Part shown: positions 1 to 6,613 of the stretch, in pieces | Layout: each line of letters begins with the position of its first letter | Position numbering within the stretch: the first letter of the stretch is position 1 | Assembly (NCBI GenBank): GCA_902806295.1 | Contig: CADCWB010000023.1 | Coordinates: 1 to 7,653 of the forward strand | DNA length: 7,653 nt | Direction of reading: 5' to 3' | Source of the DNA: an uncultured Sphingomonas sp. | Lineage (GTDB): Bacteria; Pseudomonadota; Alphaproteobacteria; Sphingomonadales; Sphingomonadaceae | Notes under the pieces: model-generated | Database searches by the model: none | The model's input: only the letters and a program-made list of their open reading frames with translations | What the model was told of the DNA's origin: nothing | Made by a program: the position numbers and the translations under genes

Positions 1-2608
1 CGACCCGCGCGTTGAACACGTTATAGCCCTTCTGCAGCTTCTCCCGGTCCAGGTCGGAGCCGGTGTTGAACTTGCTGCTATGCCGGCCATCCACATAGAC
101 CAAGCCGGTCAGCCCGCTTGAGCCGATCGGCGGAGTCCAGGTGATCGAGCCGGTGGCAGTGAACCGAGCCGAGTTCGAGAGGCGCTGGCCCGGCAACTGG
201 AAGAGGGCCGGGATCAGAGCATTTCCATTCGTCCCGATGAGGTCGTTGCGGTACTTGGTGTCGACCACGGTCGCACCAAGAGCAGCCGAGACGTTGCGCA
301 ATGGCCGGAAGAAGGTCTCGATCTCAATCCCCTGAGAGCGGACGCCGGACTTCGCCTTGCCGCCGCACGGCTGGGGAGCAGGATTGATTGCATTGGGCAG
401 GTCGTCAGTATCTGCACCGTTCAGGTCTTCGGAGCAGCGATTGATGTTCTCGACGACGAAGTTGATGCCGTTGAACGTGTTCAGCTGGAAGTTCTTGAAA
501 TCCTGCCGGAACACGGCGACGTTCACGTCGATACCGCGGCCATTGAACTTGGCGCCAAGCTCATAGGCATCGACCAGTTCGGGGCTGAACCGGAGCGCGT
601 TCAAGTCGACCGCGCCGAAGGTCAGGCCCGACCGGTCAAGGTTAAAGCCGCCCGCCTTGTAGCCCTTCGAGTAGCTCGCATAGGTCAGCAGGTTGTCCGT
701 GGGCTTGAAGCTGAGCACGGCCGTTCCGGACAATTTCTTCTCCGTCTTCTCGCCGCCATCGAAGTCGCCGTTGACTGAGTTGATAACGCACGGCGCCGCA
801 CCGATCGGCGTCAGCACGTTATTGGCAAGCGCAGTGGACAGACCCACCACGGCCGGCGTCAGCGCTCCGAACAGCGCCGGGTTGGCCGTTGCCTGAGCGG
901 CCAGCGTCCGCAGACGCGCGATGTTGCCGACGTAGGCAGAGCAGACGCTAGTGCTGTTGAGGTCGGCTTCAAGCGTCTTCTTCTCACGCGTGTAGCGTGC
1001 GCCCAGCGTCAGCTTCAGGCTGTCGGTGATGTCGAAGATGTTGTGGGTGAACAGCGCGTAATTGCGGCTGCGCTGCTTGAACAAGTCCTGCGTCATCTGG
1101 TTGTTCAGCGGAGTATTAACGACCTGACCGGCGATCGCGTTGATCACGATGGGTCGAGCGGCGGGAGGAATCGCAGCAAAGGCCGGGTTCGTAGCGAGCT
1201 GGCCGCCCACGAATCCTTGGGCGAAGGCGTTCAAGAGGTTGAAGCCCGGGAACGCCGCCAGCGCCGGGCTGCTCGCCTGAATGAGACCGCGGAAATAACG
1301 ATCGGCATCGGCTCCGGTCGAGATGTTATCCGCCAGGTTCAACTTTTCGTTCGCAAAATAGCCGCCGACCAGCCAGTCGAGCCGGCCGCCGAACGCTTCA
1401 CCCTGCAGCCGCAGCTCCTGGGTGAAAGTCTTGAACTGGTTGAACGCACTGCCGTCGTCGTCGCGATACAAGAGGTCGAGATTGTTGAAGTCTGCGTCCT
1501 GGCCGCGGATGAACTTATTGTAGCGGTAAGCGGTAATGGAGGTCAGCTCGGCGCCGCCAAAGTCGTAAACCAGCTCACCCGAGATACCGTAATCCTTGAC
1601 GTCGGAGCGGTAGCTCCGGCCCGGCGTGATGGAGACGTCGCGGTCGAAGGTGTCGTCGTTAATGACCGCCCCAAGCGACCGCTCGTACGCCGCGATGGAC
1701 GAGGGCTGCTCGCCCGCCGACGTGTAGTCCCGCGCCGGCAGGTAGCTCGCCGCGCAGCACTCCTCGTCACGCTTCGAGAAGTCGCCGATCAGGCGGAACG
1801 AGAGATTGTCGTTCGGCTGAAAAAGCAGCTGGCCGCGCAGCAGATAGCGGTCGCGGTTGTTGACCCGCCGGCCGGAGATCACGTCCTTCAGAAAACCGTC
1901 GCGCTTGAAGTAAATGGCGTCGATCCGACCTGCGATGCTCCCCGTGAGAGCGCCGGTCACTCCCAATTCAGCCCGGCGCATATCGTAGTTGCCGACCGAC
2001 AATTCGGCATTCACCGCCGTTTCAAATCGCGGCTTTACGGTGATGATGGACAGCAGGCCTGCGGACGCATTGCGGCCGAACAGCGTGCCTTGCGGGCCGC
2101 GCAAAACTTCCACTCGATCGATCTGGCCGAGCTCGGTCAGACCGACGCCGATGCGCGAGCGGTAGACGCCGTCGATGAACACGGCGACCGAGCTCTCGAG
2201 GCCGGGATTGTCGCCAACCGTACCGATGCCGCGAATACGCGCGCCGCCAGCGCCGGCTTCGGACGAAGTGGAAGATACCAGGAGCGAGGGCGACACCTGC
2301 GTAATGGCGCGGATATCGTTGGCGCCGCTGTTCTCCAGCGTCTGGCCGGTGACTGCGCTGACGGCCAGCGGTACATCCGACAAAGCCTCGTTGCGACGGG
2401 TCGCCGTGACCACGATGTCGCCGCCGCTGTCGGCCGGAGCCGCTTCCGGCTCCTGCGCCGTGGTCGCCTGCGCATCGACCGCTCCAGCTTCGGCAGTGGC
2501 GCCGTCAGTTGGCTGAGCAGCACCCTGATCGGTGTCAGTCTGCTGCGCCGCCGCCGGCGCCGCGATTGCAAAAAGGCCGGCTGAGAGAAGCCAGATGGAC
2601 TTGCGCAT
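1..2608 (-). CDS. TonB-dependent outer-membrane receptor (C-terminus cut by window edge)
   Basis: This is a ligand-gated outer-membrane channel that would import a scarce substrate with energy from TonB-ExbBD. One uninterrupted frame of 869 codons starts at ATG 2608 and runs off the left edge without a stop. Residues 1-21 form a signal peptide (MRKSIWLLSAGLFAIAAPAAA, then QQ). A low-complexity A/Q/T/E linker spans about 22-62, and a TonB-box-like DIVVTATRR lies near 64-72. The plug covers about 73-200, with ARIRGIG, FIDGVY, RVEVLRGPQGTLFGRN (ending at N180) and SIITVKP. The barrel follows, with typical strand motifs such as LGARYTREKK, YSKGYKAGGFN and ELGAKF. Probably fewer than 100 residues are missing, judged from usual family length. 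Six cysteines fall in likely loops (C284/C285, C556, C607, C725, C748). The substrate cannot be told from sequence: siderophore, plant compound and glycan receptors in sphingomonads all look like this, and no transport or catabolic gene is visible beside it. The family call is very secure; the ligand is unknown. Confidence 0.96.
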   Translation of the reverse strand, partial: MRKSIWLLSAGLFAIAAPAAAQQTDTDQGAAQPTDGATAEAGAVDAQATTAQEPEAAPADSGGDIVVTATRRNEALSDVPLAVSAVTGQTLENSGANDIRAITQVSPSLLVSSTSSEAGAGGARIRGIGTVGDNPGLESSVAVFIDGVYRSRIGVGLTELGQIDRVEVLRGPQGTLFGRNASAGLLSIITVKPRFETAVNAELSVGNYDMRRAELGVTGALTGSIAGRIDAIYFKRDGFLKDVISGRRVNNRDRYLLRGQLLFQPNDNLSFRLIGDFSKRDEECCAASYLPARDYTSAGEQPSSIAAYERSLGAVINDDTFDRDVSITPGRSYRSDVKDYGISGELVYDFGGAELTSITAYRYNKFIRGQDADFNNLDLLYRDDDGSAFNQFKTFTQELRLQGEAFGGRLDWLVGGYFANEKLNLADNISTGADADRYFRGLIQASSPALAAFPGFNLLNAFAQGFVGGQLATNPAFAAIPPAARPIVINAIAGQVVNTPLNNQMTQDLFKQRSRNYALFTHNIFDITDSLKLTLGARYTREKKTLEADLNSTSVCSAYVGNIARLRTLAAQATANPALFGALTPAVVGLSTALANNVLTPIGAAPCVINSVNGDFDGGEKTEKKLSGTAVLSFKPTDNLLTYASYSKGYKAGGFNLDRSGLTFGAVDLNALRFSPELVDAYELGAKFNGRGIDVNVAVFRQDFKNFQLNTFNGINFVVENINRCSEDLNGADTDDLPNAINPAPQPCGGKAKSGVRSQGIEIETFFRPLRNVSAALGATVVDTKYRNDLIGTNGNALIPALFQLPGQRLSNSARFTATGSITWTPPIGSSGLTGLVYVDGRHSSKFNTGSDLDREKLQKGYNVFNARV

Positions 2609-2614
2609 GGGATA

Positions 2615-2621
2615 CCCCTCC
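2615..2621 (-). promoter_or_regulatory. Ribosome binding site of the TonB-dependent receptor
   Basis: On the minus strand GGAGGGG lies 6 nt before the ATG at 2608. This strong Shine-Dalgarno match fixes the receptor start and agrees with the signal peptide that begins there. Confidence 0.8.
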
Positions 2622-2672
2622 AGAAACTAGTGGGGTCAAGTGCTAGTGCAGCAATGTGGCTGAAGGAAGCGG

Positions 2673-2706
2673 AGGGGTCGGTTGCTCAAAGCAATCCGTC
2701 GCCCCT
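2673..2706 (-). other. Imperfect hairpin in the infC-receptor intergenic region
   Basis: The arms AGGGG/CCCCT, CGG/CCG and TTGCT/AGCAA pair in nested order around a 3-nt loop (CAA on the plus strand), with small bulges, giving about 13 base pairs. On the minus-strand transcript it lies between the perfect inverted repeat after infC and the receptor start. The sequence after it is CT-mixed and has no U-run, so it is not a classical intrinsic terminator. It may be leader structure for the receptor mRNA or part of a two-hairpin end for infC. The pairing is visible; any function is inference. Confidence 0.4.
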
Positions 2707-2723
2707 GTTACTCCGAAGCAACA

Positions 2724-2767
2724 TGGTGCATTGCAGCAGAACACTTGTGCTCCGCTGCAATGCACCA
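2724..2767 (-). terminator. Perfect 14-bp inverted repeat just after infC (possible terminator or 3'-end hairpin)
   Basis: TGGTGCATTGCAGC at 2724-2737 is the exact reverse complement of 2754-2767, with a 16-nt loop. On the minus-strand transcript the stem begins one base after the infC stop codon. What follows is TGTTGCTTCGGAG, only weakly U-rich, so the case for Rho-independent termination is moderate. It could instead protect the 3' end of the thrS-infC mRNA, or be a DNA-binding palindrome. The position, exactly between a housekeeping operon and an unrelated receptor gene, favours a boundary function. Confidence 0.5.
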
Positions 2768-2768
2768 A

Positions 2769-3314
2769 CTACTTGGGCGCGATGACCATCAACATCTGCC
2801 GGCCTTCCATCCGCGGGTGCGCCTCGACCTTGGCAAGCTCGGCGGTCTCGGCGGCGACTCGTTGGAGCACGGCCATCCCGAGCTGGCCATGCGCCATCTC
2901 ACGCCCCCGGAAGCGCATGGTGACCTTGACCTTGTCGCCTTCATCGAGAAACTCGAACACCTTCTTCATCTTGGTGTCATAGTCGTGGTCGTCGATGTTG
3001 GGACGCATCTTGATCTCTTTGATCTCCTGCGTCTTCTGCTTCTTGCGCTGCTCGTTGGCCTTTTTCTGCGCTTCATATTTGAAGCGGCCGATATCGAGAA
3101 ACTTGGCGACGGGCGGGTCGGCATTGGGGCTGATCTCAACCAAGTCGAGGCCCACACCCACGGCCTGCTCATAAGCTTCGCGCGTATACATCACGCCCAG
3201 GTTCTCGCCGTTTTCGTCGATCACCCGCACCTTCTGCGACTGGATGAACTCGTTGTAGCGGGGGCCGGTGAACTGGGGCGGCGCCTGCGAACGGCGCGGA
3301 TAGGGCGGGGGTAT
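2769..3314 (-). CDS. infC: Translation initiation factor IF-3 (ATA start)
   Basis: IF-3 binds the 30S subunit, keeps it apart from 50S and checks the start codon-initiator tRNA pairing. The frame gives 181 residues, normal for the family. A short basic/proline tail (2-19) leads into RYNEFI (19-24). The N-domain holds RVIDENGENLGV (30-41), LVEISPNADPPVAKF (58-72) and the family signature around KFLDIGRFKYEAQKK (71-85). A lysine-rich linker precedes the C-domain, with EIKMRPNIDDHDY and RFRGREMAHGQLG, ending MLMVIAPK. No ATG precedes residue 42, which would cut into the N-domain, and GTG at 3230 would lose the conserved RYNEFI segment. ATA at 3314 sits 8 nt after AGGAG and restores the full protein. 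Rare AUU-type starts are known for infC and let IF-3 repress its own translation. The gene is downstream of thrS; rpmI and rplT are not next. Identity is certain; the ATA start is a strong inference. Confidence 0.95.
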   Translation of the reverse strand: MPPPYPRRSQAPPQFTGPRYNEFIQSQKVRVIDENGENLGVMYTREAYEQAVGVGLDLVEISPNADPPVAKFLDIGRFKYEAQKKANEQRKKQKTQEIKEIKMRPNIDDHDYDTKMKKVFEFLDEGDKVKVTMRFRGREMAHGQLGMAVLQRVAAETAELAKVEAHPRMEGRQMLMVIAPK

Positions 3315-3320
3315 AGTGCG

Positions 3321-3327
3321 ATCTCCT
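3321..3327 (-). promoter_or_regulatory. Ribosome binding site that decides the infC start
   Basis: The minus strand reads AGGAGAT here. AGGAG (3323-3327) is followed by an 8-nt spacer and then ATA at 3314. No other initiation-like codon lies at a workable distance in the infC frame, so this site supports ATA as the start. Confidence 0.7.
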
Positions 3328-3430
3328 GGTGCGGTTGGTTCTAGCGCCGCGAGCTAAGCGCTTCGGTCGCGATTGAAAAGGGGCAGCGCCGCATTTGGGG
3401 GTTTTTGGTCCTTGCTGTGGCGGCATGGCG

Positions 3431-3733
3431 TCACCGCAACCGGCCGCGCCACGCCAAGGACCTCCGGTTCAACTCGACCAGATCGATCTCATCTGCCAGC
3501 AGCTGCTCGGCAATTGCAACGGCACGTTCCAGGAGCGCATCCGGTGCATGGCGATAGGCTGGACGATCCGCGATGTGGTCGTACCAGCAGCCTTCGCAAG
3601 CCCCGTCGAGCAGTACGCGCTGAAAACAATGGTCATGGCGCAGGGGCCAGCCACGCTCCGCCGCAACCGCCGGCAGAGCGCCCCGGGTCAGGTGCAGCCA
3701 GTGCTGCTCCAGCTCAGTTCTGGTGAAGACCAC
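3431..3733 (-). CDS. Small protein of unknown function between thrS and infC
   Basis: This frame encodes 100 residues from a GTG at 3733. It is the only start-like codon near the 5' end, because an in-frame stop lies at 3758-3760. It overlaps the last 20 nt of thrS, so translation is probably coupled to thrS; the nearest purine-rich GAGG is about 15 nt upstream and weak. The protein is soluble, with no signal peptide or membrane segment. It has an aromatic N-terminal helix, then a Cys/His-rich centre: H33-D-H35-C36-F, C46, C49-W-Y-D-H53 and R-P-A-Y-R-H62. An amphipathic acidic helix follows (about 66-82), and it ends LNRRSLAWRGRLR. The HDHCF...LLD...WYDH..RPAYRHA pattern looks like a conserved alphaproteobacterial family, but I cannot name it with confidence. 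The Cys/His spacing could bind metal, which is only a guess. The GC-rich codon use and the compact position support a real gene. Confidence 0.75.
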   Translation of the reverse strand: MVFTRTELEQHWLHLTRGALPAVAAERGWPLRHDHCFQRVLLDGACEGCWYDHIADRPAYRHAPDALLERAVAIAEQLLADEIDLVELNRRSLAWRGRLR

Positions 3734-5735
3734 GATCGGGCGCGAACGCCTCGTCGGCTATTATCCGCACTGCATCGTCGACGCTCATCACCAGCTGTCG
3801 CTCCTCCGACCCTAAGCGACGAAGAGCGACGGTGCCTTCTTCCGCCTCGCGCTTACCTACGACCAACAGCAGCGGGACCTTGGCCAGACTGTGCTCGCGT
3901 ACCTTGTAGTTGATCTTCTCGTTACGCAGGTCGGTGTCGACCCTGAGGCCGGCCGCACGCAGCTTGGCCGCAACCTCCCCGGCATAACTATCCGCATCCG
4001 ACACGATTGTCGTCACCACGGCCTGCACCGGAGCGAGCCACAGCGGGAACTTGCCCGCATAATGCTCAATCAGAATGCCGATGAACCGCTCATAGGAGCC
4101 GAAGATCGCCCGGTGGAGCATAATCGGCCGGTGCTTTGCCCCATCCTCACCGATGTAGCTCGCGTCCAAGCGTTCCGGTAGCACCCGGTCGGACTGGATG
4201 GTGCCGACCTGCCACGTCCGACCGATCGCGTCAGTCAGGTGCCACTCCAGCTTCGGCGCATAGAAGGCGCCCTCGCCCGGCAGCTCCTCCCAGCCGTACT
4301 CGGGCGTCGCGAGGCCAGCGGCCACGACTGCGTCACGAAGCTCGTTCTCGGCCTTGTCCCAATCTTCGTCTGAGCCGAACCGTTTGTCCGGTCGGAGCGC
4401 CAGCTTGATCGCGTAGGAGAAGCCGAAGTCTTGGTAGATGCGGTCGGCCAGCGCGCAGAATGCCCGCACCTCATCCACAATCTGATCCTCACGGCAGAAG
4501 ATGTGGGCGTCGTCCTGCGTGAATTGCCGCACCCGCATCAGCCCGTGCAACGCGCCGTGCGGCTCGTTGCGGTGGCAGCAACCGTTTTCGTACAGGCGCA
4601 GCGGCAGATCGCGGTAGCTCTTGATCCCCTGGCGGAAGATCAGCACGTGCGCCGGGCAGTTCATCGGCTTCAATGCCATCCAGTCGGCATCGCCGCTGAT
4701 CACCGGCCCCTCATCCTCCGTGTTCGGCACCTCGTCCGGGATAACGAACATGTTCTCGCGATACTTGCCCCAGTGCCCGGACTGTTCCCATTGGCGCGCG
4801 TCCATGACCTGCGGCGTCTTCACCTCTTGGTAGCCGGCGGCATCGATTGCCCGGCGCATATAGGCCTCCAGCTCACGCCAGATCAGGTAACCCTTGGGGT
4901 GCCAGAAGATGGAGCCATGCGCTTCGGCCTGGACGTGGAACAGGTCCATTTCCTGCCCGATCTTGCGATGGTCCCGCTTGGCCGCTTCCTCCAGCCGGGT
5001 GAGGTGCTCGGCTAGCTGCTTCTTGTTGAGCCAGGCCGTGCCGTAGATCCGGCTCAGCATCGGGTTATTGGGATCGCCGCGCCAGTAAGCACCCGATACC
5101 CGCGTCAGCTTGAAGGCCTGCGGATCAAGCTTGCCCGTGGAGGCGAGGTGCGGGCCGCGGCACAGGTCCAGCCACGCCTGCTCGCCCTGGCCGGAGCGAT
5201 ACATGGTGATTGGCTCGCCTTCCGGCAGCTCCATCACCCACTGCGCCTTGAAGCTCTCCCCGGTCCGCTCGAAGAAGTCCCGCACGTCCTCGCGTTGCCA
5301 GACCTCGCGCATCAGCGGCTCGTCGCGAGCGATGACGCGGCGCATCTCTTCTTCGATCGCCGGCAGGTCCTCATCGGTGAAGGCTCCACGGCCGGGCGCT
5401 GGCGCGAAATCATAGTAGAAGCCGTCCTCGGTGGCTGGACCGAAGGTGATCTGAGTGCCCGGAAACAGGATCTGCACCGCCTCAGCGAGCACGTGCGCAT
5501 AGTCGTGCCGGACCAGCTCGAGCGCGTCCCTCTCATCGCGCGAGGTGATCAGAGCGAGCTCGGCATCTTCCTCGAACGGCCGGCCGATGTCGCGCACCTC
5601 GCCATTCACCCGAGCGGCGAGCGCGGCCTTGGCCAGCCCCGGCCCGATCGCCGCCGCCACGTCGGCCGGCGTCGAGCCTTCCGGCATCTCCCGAACGGTG
5701 CCGTCGGGAAGCGAAACCCTGAACATCTTGGACAT
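3714..5735 (-). CDS. thrS: Threonine-tRNA ligase
   Basis: ThrRS activates threonine with ATP and charges tRNA-Thr in the cytoplasm. The 673-residue protein has the full class IIa architecture. The TGS domain is about 1-65. The editing domain (about 66-230) has all four site residues: H77 and H81 in HDYAH, C192 and H196 in CRGPH. The catalytic core (about 270-560) has zinc ligands C360 (MNCP), H411 (DDAHIFC) and H541 (LHRAI), motif 2 arginine R389 in CHRNEPHG, and motif 3 in LHRAIFGSYERFIGIL. The anticodon-binding domain (about 565-665) includes RNEKINYKVREHSLAKVPLLLVVG. It should therefore charge tRNA and edit Ser-tRNA-Thr. ATG at 5735 is the first start, but no clear Shine-Dalgarno precedes it; ATG at residue 4 is equally possible. 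The 3' end overlaps the next small gene by 20 nt, and infC lies further downstream, a common thrS-infC neighbourhood. Confidence 0.98.
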   Translation of the reverse strand: MSKMFRVSLPDGTVREMPEGSTPADVAAAIGPGLAKAALAARVNGEVRDIGRPFEEDAELALITSRDERDALELVRHDYAHVLAEAVQILFPGTQITFGPATEDGFYYDFAPAPGRGAFTDEDLPAIEEEMRRVIARDEPLMREVWQREDVRDFFERTGESFKAQWVMELPEGEPITMYRSGQGEQAWLDLCRGPHLASTGKLDPQAFKLTRVSGAYWRGDPNNPMLSRIYGTAWLNKKQLAEHLTRLEEAAKRDHRKIGQEMDLFHVQAEAHGSIFWHPKGYLIWRELEAYMRRAIDAAGYQEVKTPQVMDARQWEQSGHWGKYRENMFVIPDEVPNTEDEGPVISGDADWMALKPMNCPAHVLIFRQGIKSYRDLPLRLYENGCCHRNEPHGALHGLMRVRQFTQDDAHIFCREDQIVDEVRAFCALADRIYQDFGFSYAIKLALRPDKRFGSDEDWDKAENELRDAVVAAGLATPEYGWEELPGEGAFYAPKLEWHLTDAIGRTWQVGTIQSDRVLPERLDASYIGEDGAKHRPIMLHRAIFGSYERFIGILIEHYAGKFPLWLAPVQAVVTTIVSDADSYAGEVAAKLRAAGLRVDTDLRNEKINYKVREHSLAKVPLLLVVGKREAEEGTVALRRLGSEERQLVMSVDDAVRIIADEAFAPDRGLHQN

Positions 5736-5789
5736 GCTGGCGCATGTAGCGACTGCACCGGCCGATGTGCACCCCCTAAGCGGAGCGGA

Positions 5790-6074
5790 TCAGCGCTCGG
5801 CTGGCTGCCGGCTGAGCACCAGCGGCGCTGAGCAGCCGTCAACCCGCCGATCCACGGCTCCGAACAACATCGCGTCGGGCAACTCGTTGAGAGGTTGGCC
5901 CTGAAGTCGCTGGCCCTGCTTGCGGGCGAGGGACATGGGCGTCTCCGGACAGTCGCTTCGTTCGGGCTCCGGGTTCACGACTGGCATATCAGCCATTGGC
6001 TGAACATCGGCTCTCGGACGCAGAGATGGCGCCCCAAGGATCATCGCAATGGCTGGCAGCAGCAAGACACGCAC
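5790..6074 (-). CDS. Small probable exported protein with two cysteines, function unknown
   Basis: This frame encodes 94 residues from GTG at 6074. AAGGAGGT ends 5 nt before it, one of the best ribosome binding sites in the window, which argues strongly for a real gene. The N-terminus (MRVLLLPAIAMILGAPS) looks like a short signal peptide. It is followed by a disordered Pro/Glu-rich stretch (about 20-45) and a compact C-terminal part with ELPDAMLFGAVDRRVDGCSAPLVL (positions 64-87). C42 and C81 could form a disulfide in the periplasm. A similar LPxA...AVxRxxDGCxxP pattern occurs, from memory, in small uncharacterised sphingomonad proteins, but I know no function. It stands alone, about 95 nt after the acetyltransferase and 54 nt before thrS. 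Confidence 0.75.
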   Translation of the reverse strand: MRVLLLPAIAMILGAPSLRPRADVQPMADMPVVNPEPERSDCPETPMSLARKQGQRLQGQPLNELPDAMLFGAVDRRVDGCSAPLVLSRQPAER

Positions 6075-6079
6075 GACTC

Positions 6080-6087
6080 ACCTCCTT
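6080..6087 (-). promoter_or_regulatory. Very strong ribosome binding site choosing a GTG start
   Basis: The minus strand reads AAGGAGGT, continuing GAGTC before GTG at 6074, so the match to the 16S anti-Shine-Dalgarno runs about 10 bases. It sets the start of the small exported protein. Confidence 0.8.
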
Positions 6088-6169
6088 GAATCAGGGAAGC
6101 TTACCACGACACGCATCAACCGGTGAAGCCTCCCGTCGCCACGGCATCTCTGCTTCGCCGCACCTCTCG

Positions 6170-6613
6170 TCAGGCGAGTGGTTTCCCGAAGAGGACGAGG
6201 CGCTCCATCTCGGCAAAACCAACGGCTGCGTGCCAGCGATGGCTGTCGACGTTGTCGATCAGGGCGTCGGAAGCGAGCCAATCATAGCCCTGTTCACGCG
6301 CCCAGGCCTCCACCGCGCCAAGCAGCGCTCTAGCCACGCCGCTACCACGGCTCGCCGGTTCGATCCACAAATCCTCGACGTAAGGTGCCGCCAGTTTCGG
6401 CGCCCCTTCGGCGTAGTTCCTAACCCGAGCATCGATCATGCCGATCGGTTCGCCAATATCATCGAAGGCGAGGAAGCCGACGTAAGGCTCGGGCAGCGTC
6501 GTCCATGTCCCGAGGTCCCGCTCGAAGTCGGCAGGGTCCTGATCCGGGTGCAACAGCGAAAGCATGGCAGCCCAGAGTGGGTGATCCTCCGGCTCTGCCT
6601 GTCGAACGATCAA
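6170..6613 (-). CDS. GNAT acetyltransferase resembling aminoglycoside 6'-N-acetyltransferases
   Basis: GNAT enzymes move an acetyl group from acetyl-CoA to an amine. The 147-residue protein has the single GNAT fold: an N-terminal strand (MIVRQAEPEDHPLW), the central DLWIEPASRGSGVARALLGA (81-100) with acetyl-CoA loop R89-G-S-G-V-A94, then ASDALIDNVDSH (114-125) and AAVGFAEMERLVLFGKPL. The pattern ASDA..DN..SH..H...GF.E.E..V.F.K matches what I remember of AAC(6')-I enzymes, so the substrate may be an aminoglycoside or another amine; this is unproven. The start is TTG at 6613, whose TTGA overlaps the TGA of the A-type carrier gene, with GGAGAG about 11 nt upstream. That tight coupling puts it at the end of the suf operon, which argues for a chromosomal housekeeping or intrinsic role over recently acquired resistance. 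Confidence 0.9.
   Translation of the reverse strand: MIVRQAEPEDHPLWAAMLSLLHPDQDPADFERDLGTWTTLPEPYVGFLAFDDIGEPIGMIDARVRNYAEGAPKLAAPYVEDLWIEPASRGSGVARALLGAVEAWAREQGYDWLASDALIDNVDSHRWHAAVGFAEMERLVLFGKPLA

Noticed and set aside
1043..2584. 513-codon open frame on the plus strand
   Set aside because: It lies in exact codon register opposite the TonB receptor. Antisense stops in this register need TTA, CTA or TCA codons in the sense gene, which are rare in GC-rich DNA, so the frame stays open by chance. Its protein is Arg/Ala/Val-rich with no recognisable domain.
2611..2639. TTGACC with a GGTATC 17 nt later on the minus strand as a receptor promoter
   Set aside because: The -10 candidate would overlap the ribosome binding site region and put the transcript start at or past the ATG, so it cannot drive the gene as annotated.
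2682..3344. 220-codon open frame on the plus strand over infC
   Set aside because: It is an in-register antisense shadow of infC; its long Leu/Val-rich stretch comes from reading Lys/Glu/Asp-rich codons backwards and is not a real membrane segment.
3169..3426. 85-codon minus-strand frame overlapping the infC start
   Set aside because: It is out of frame with infC, Arg/Pro-rich and without conserved features, and it would displace the infC ribosome binding site region.
5754..5771. Short TGCAC/GTGCA inverted repeat before thrS
   Set aside because: Only 5 bp with an 8-nt loop, expected by chance in GC-rich sequence.
5148..5831. 227-codon open frame on the plus strand
   Set aside because: It is an in-register antisense shadow of the 5' part of thrS, with no family resemblance.
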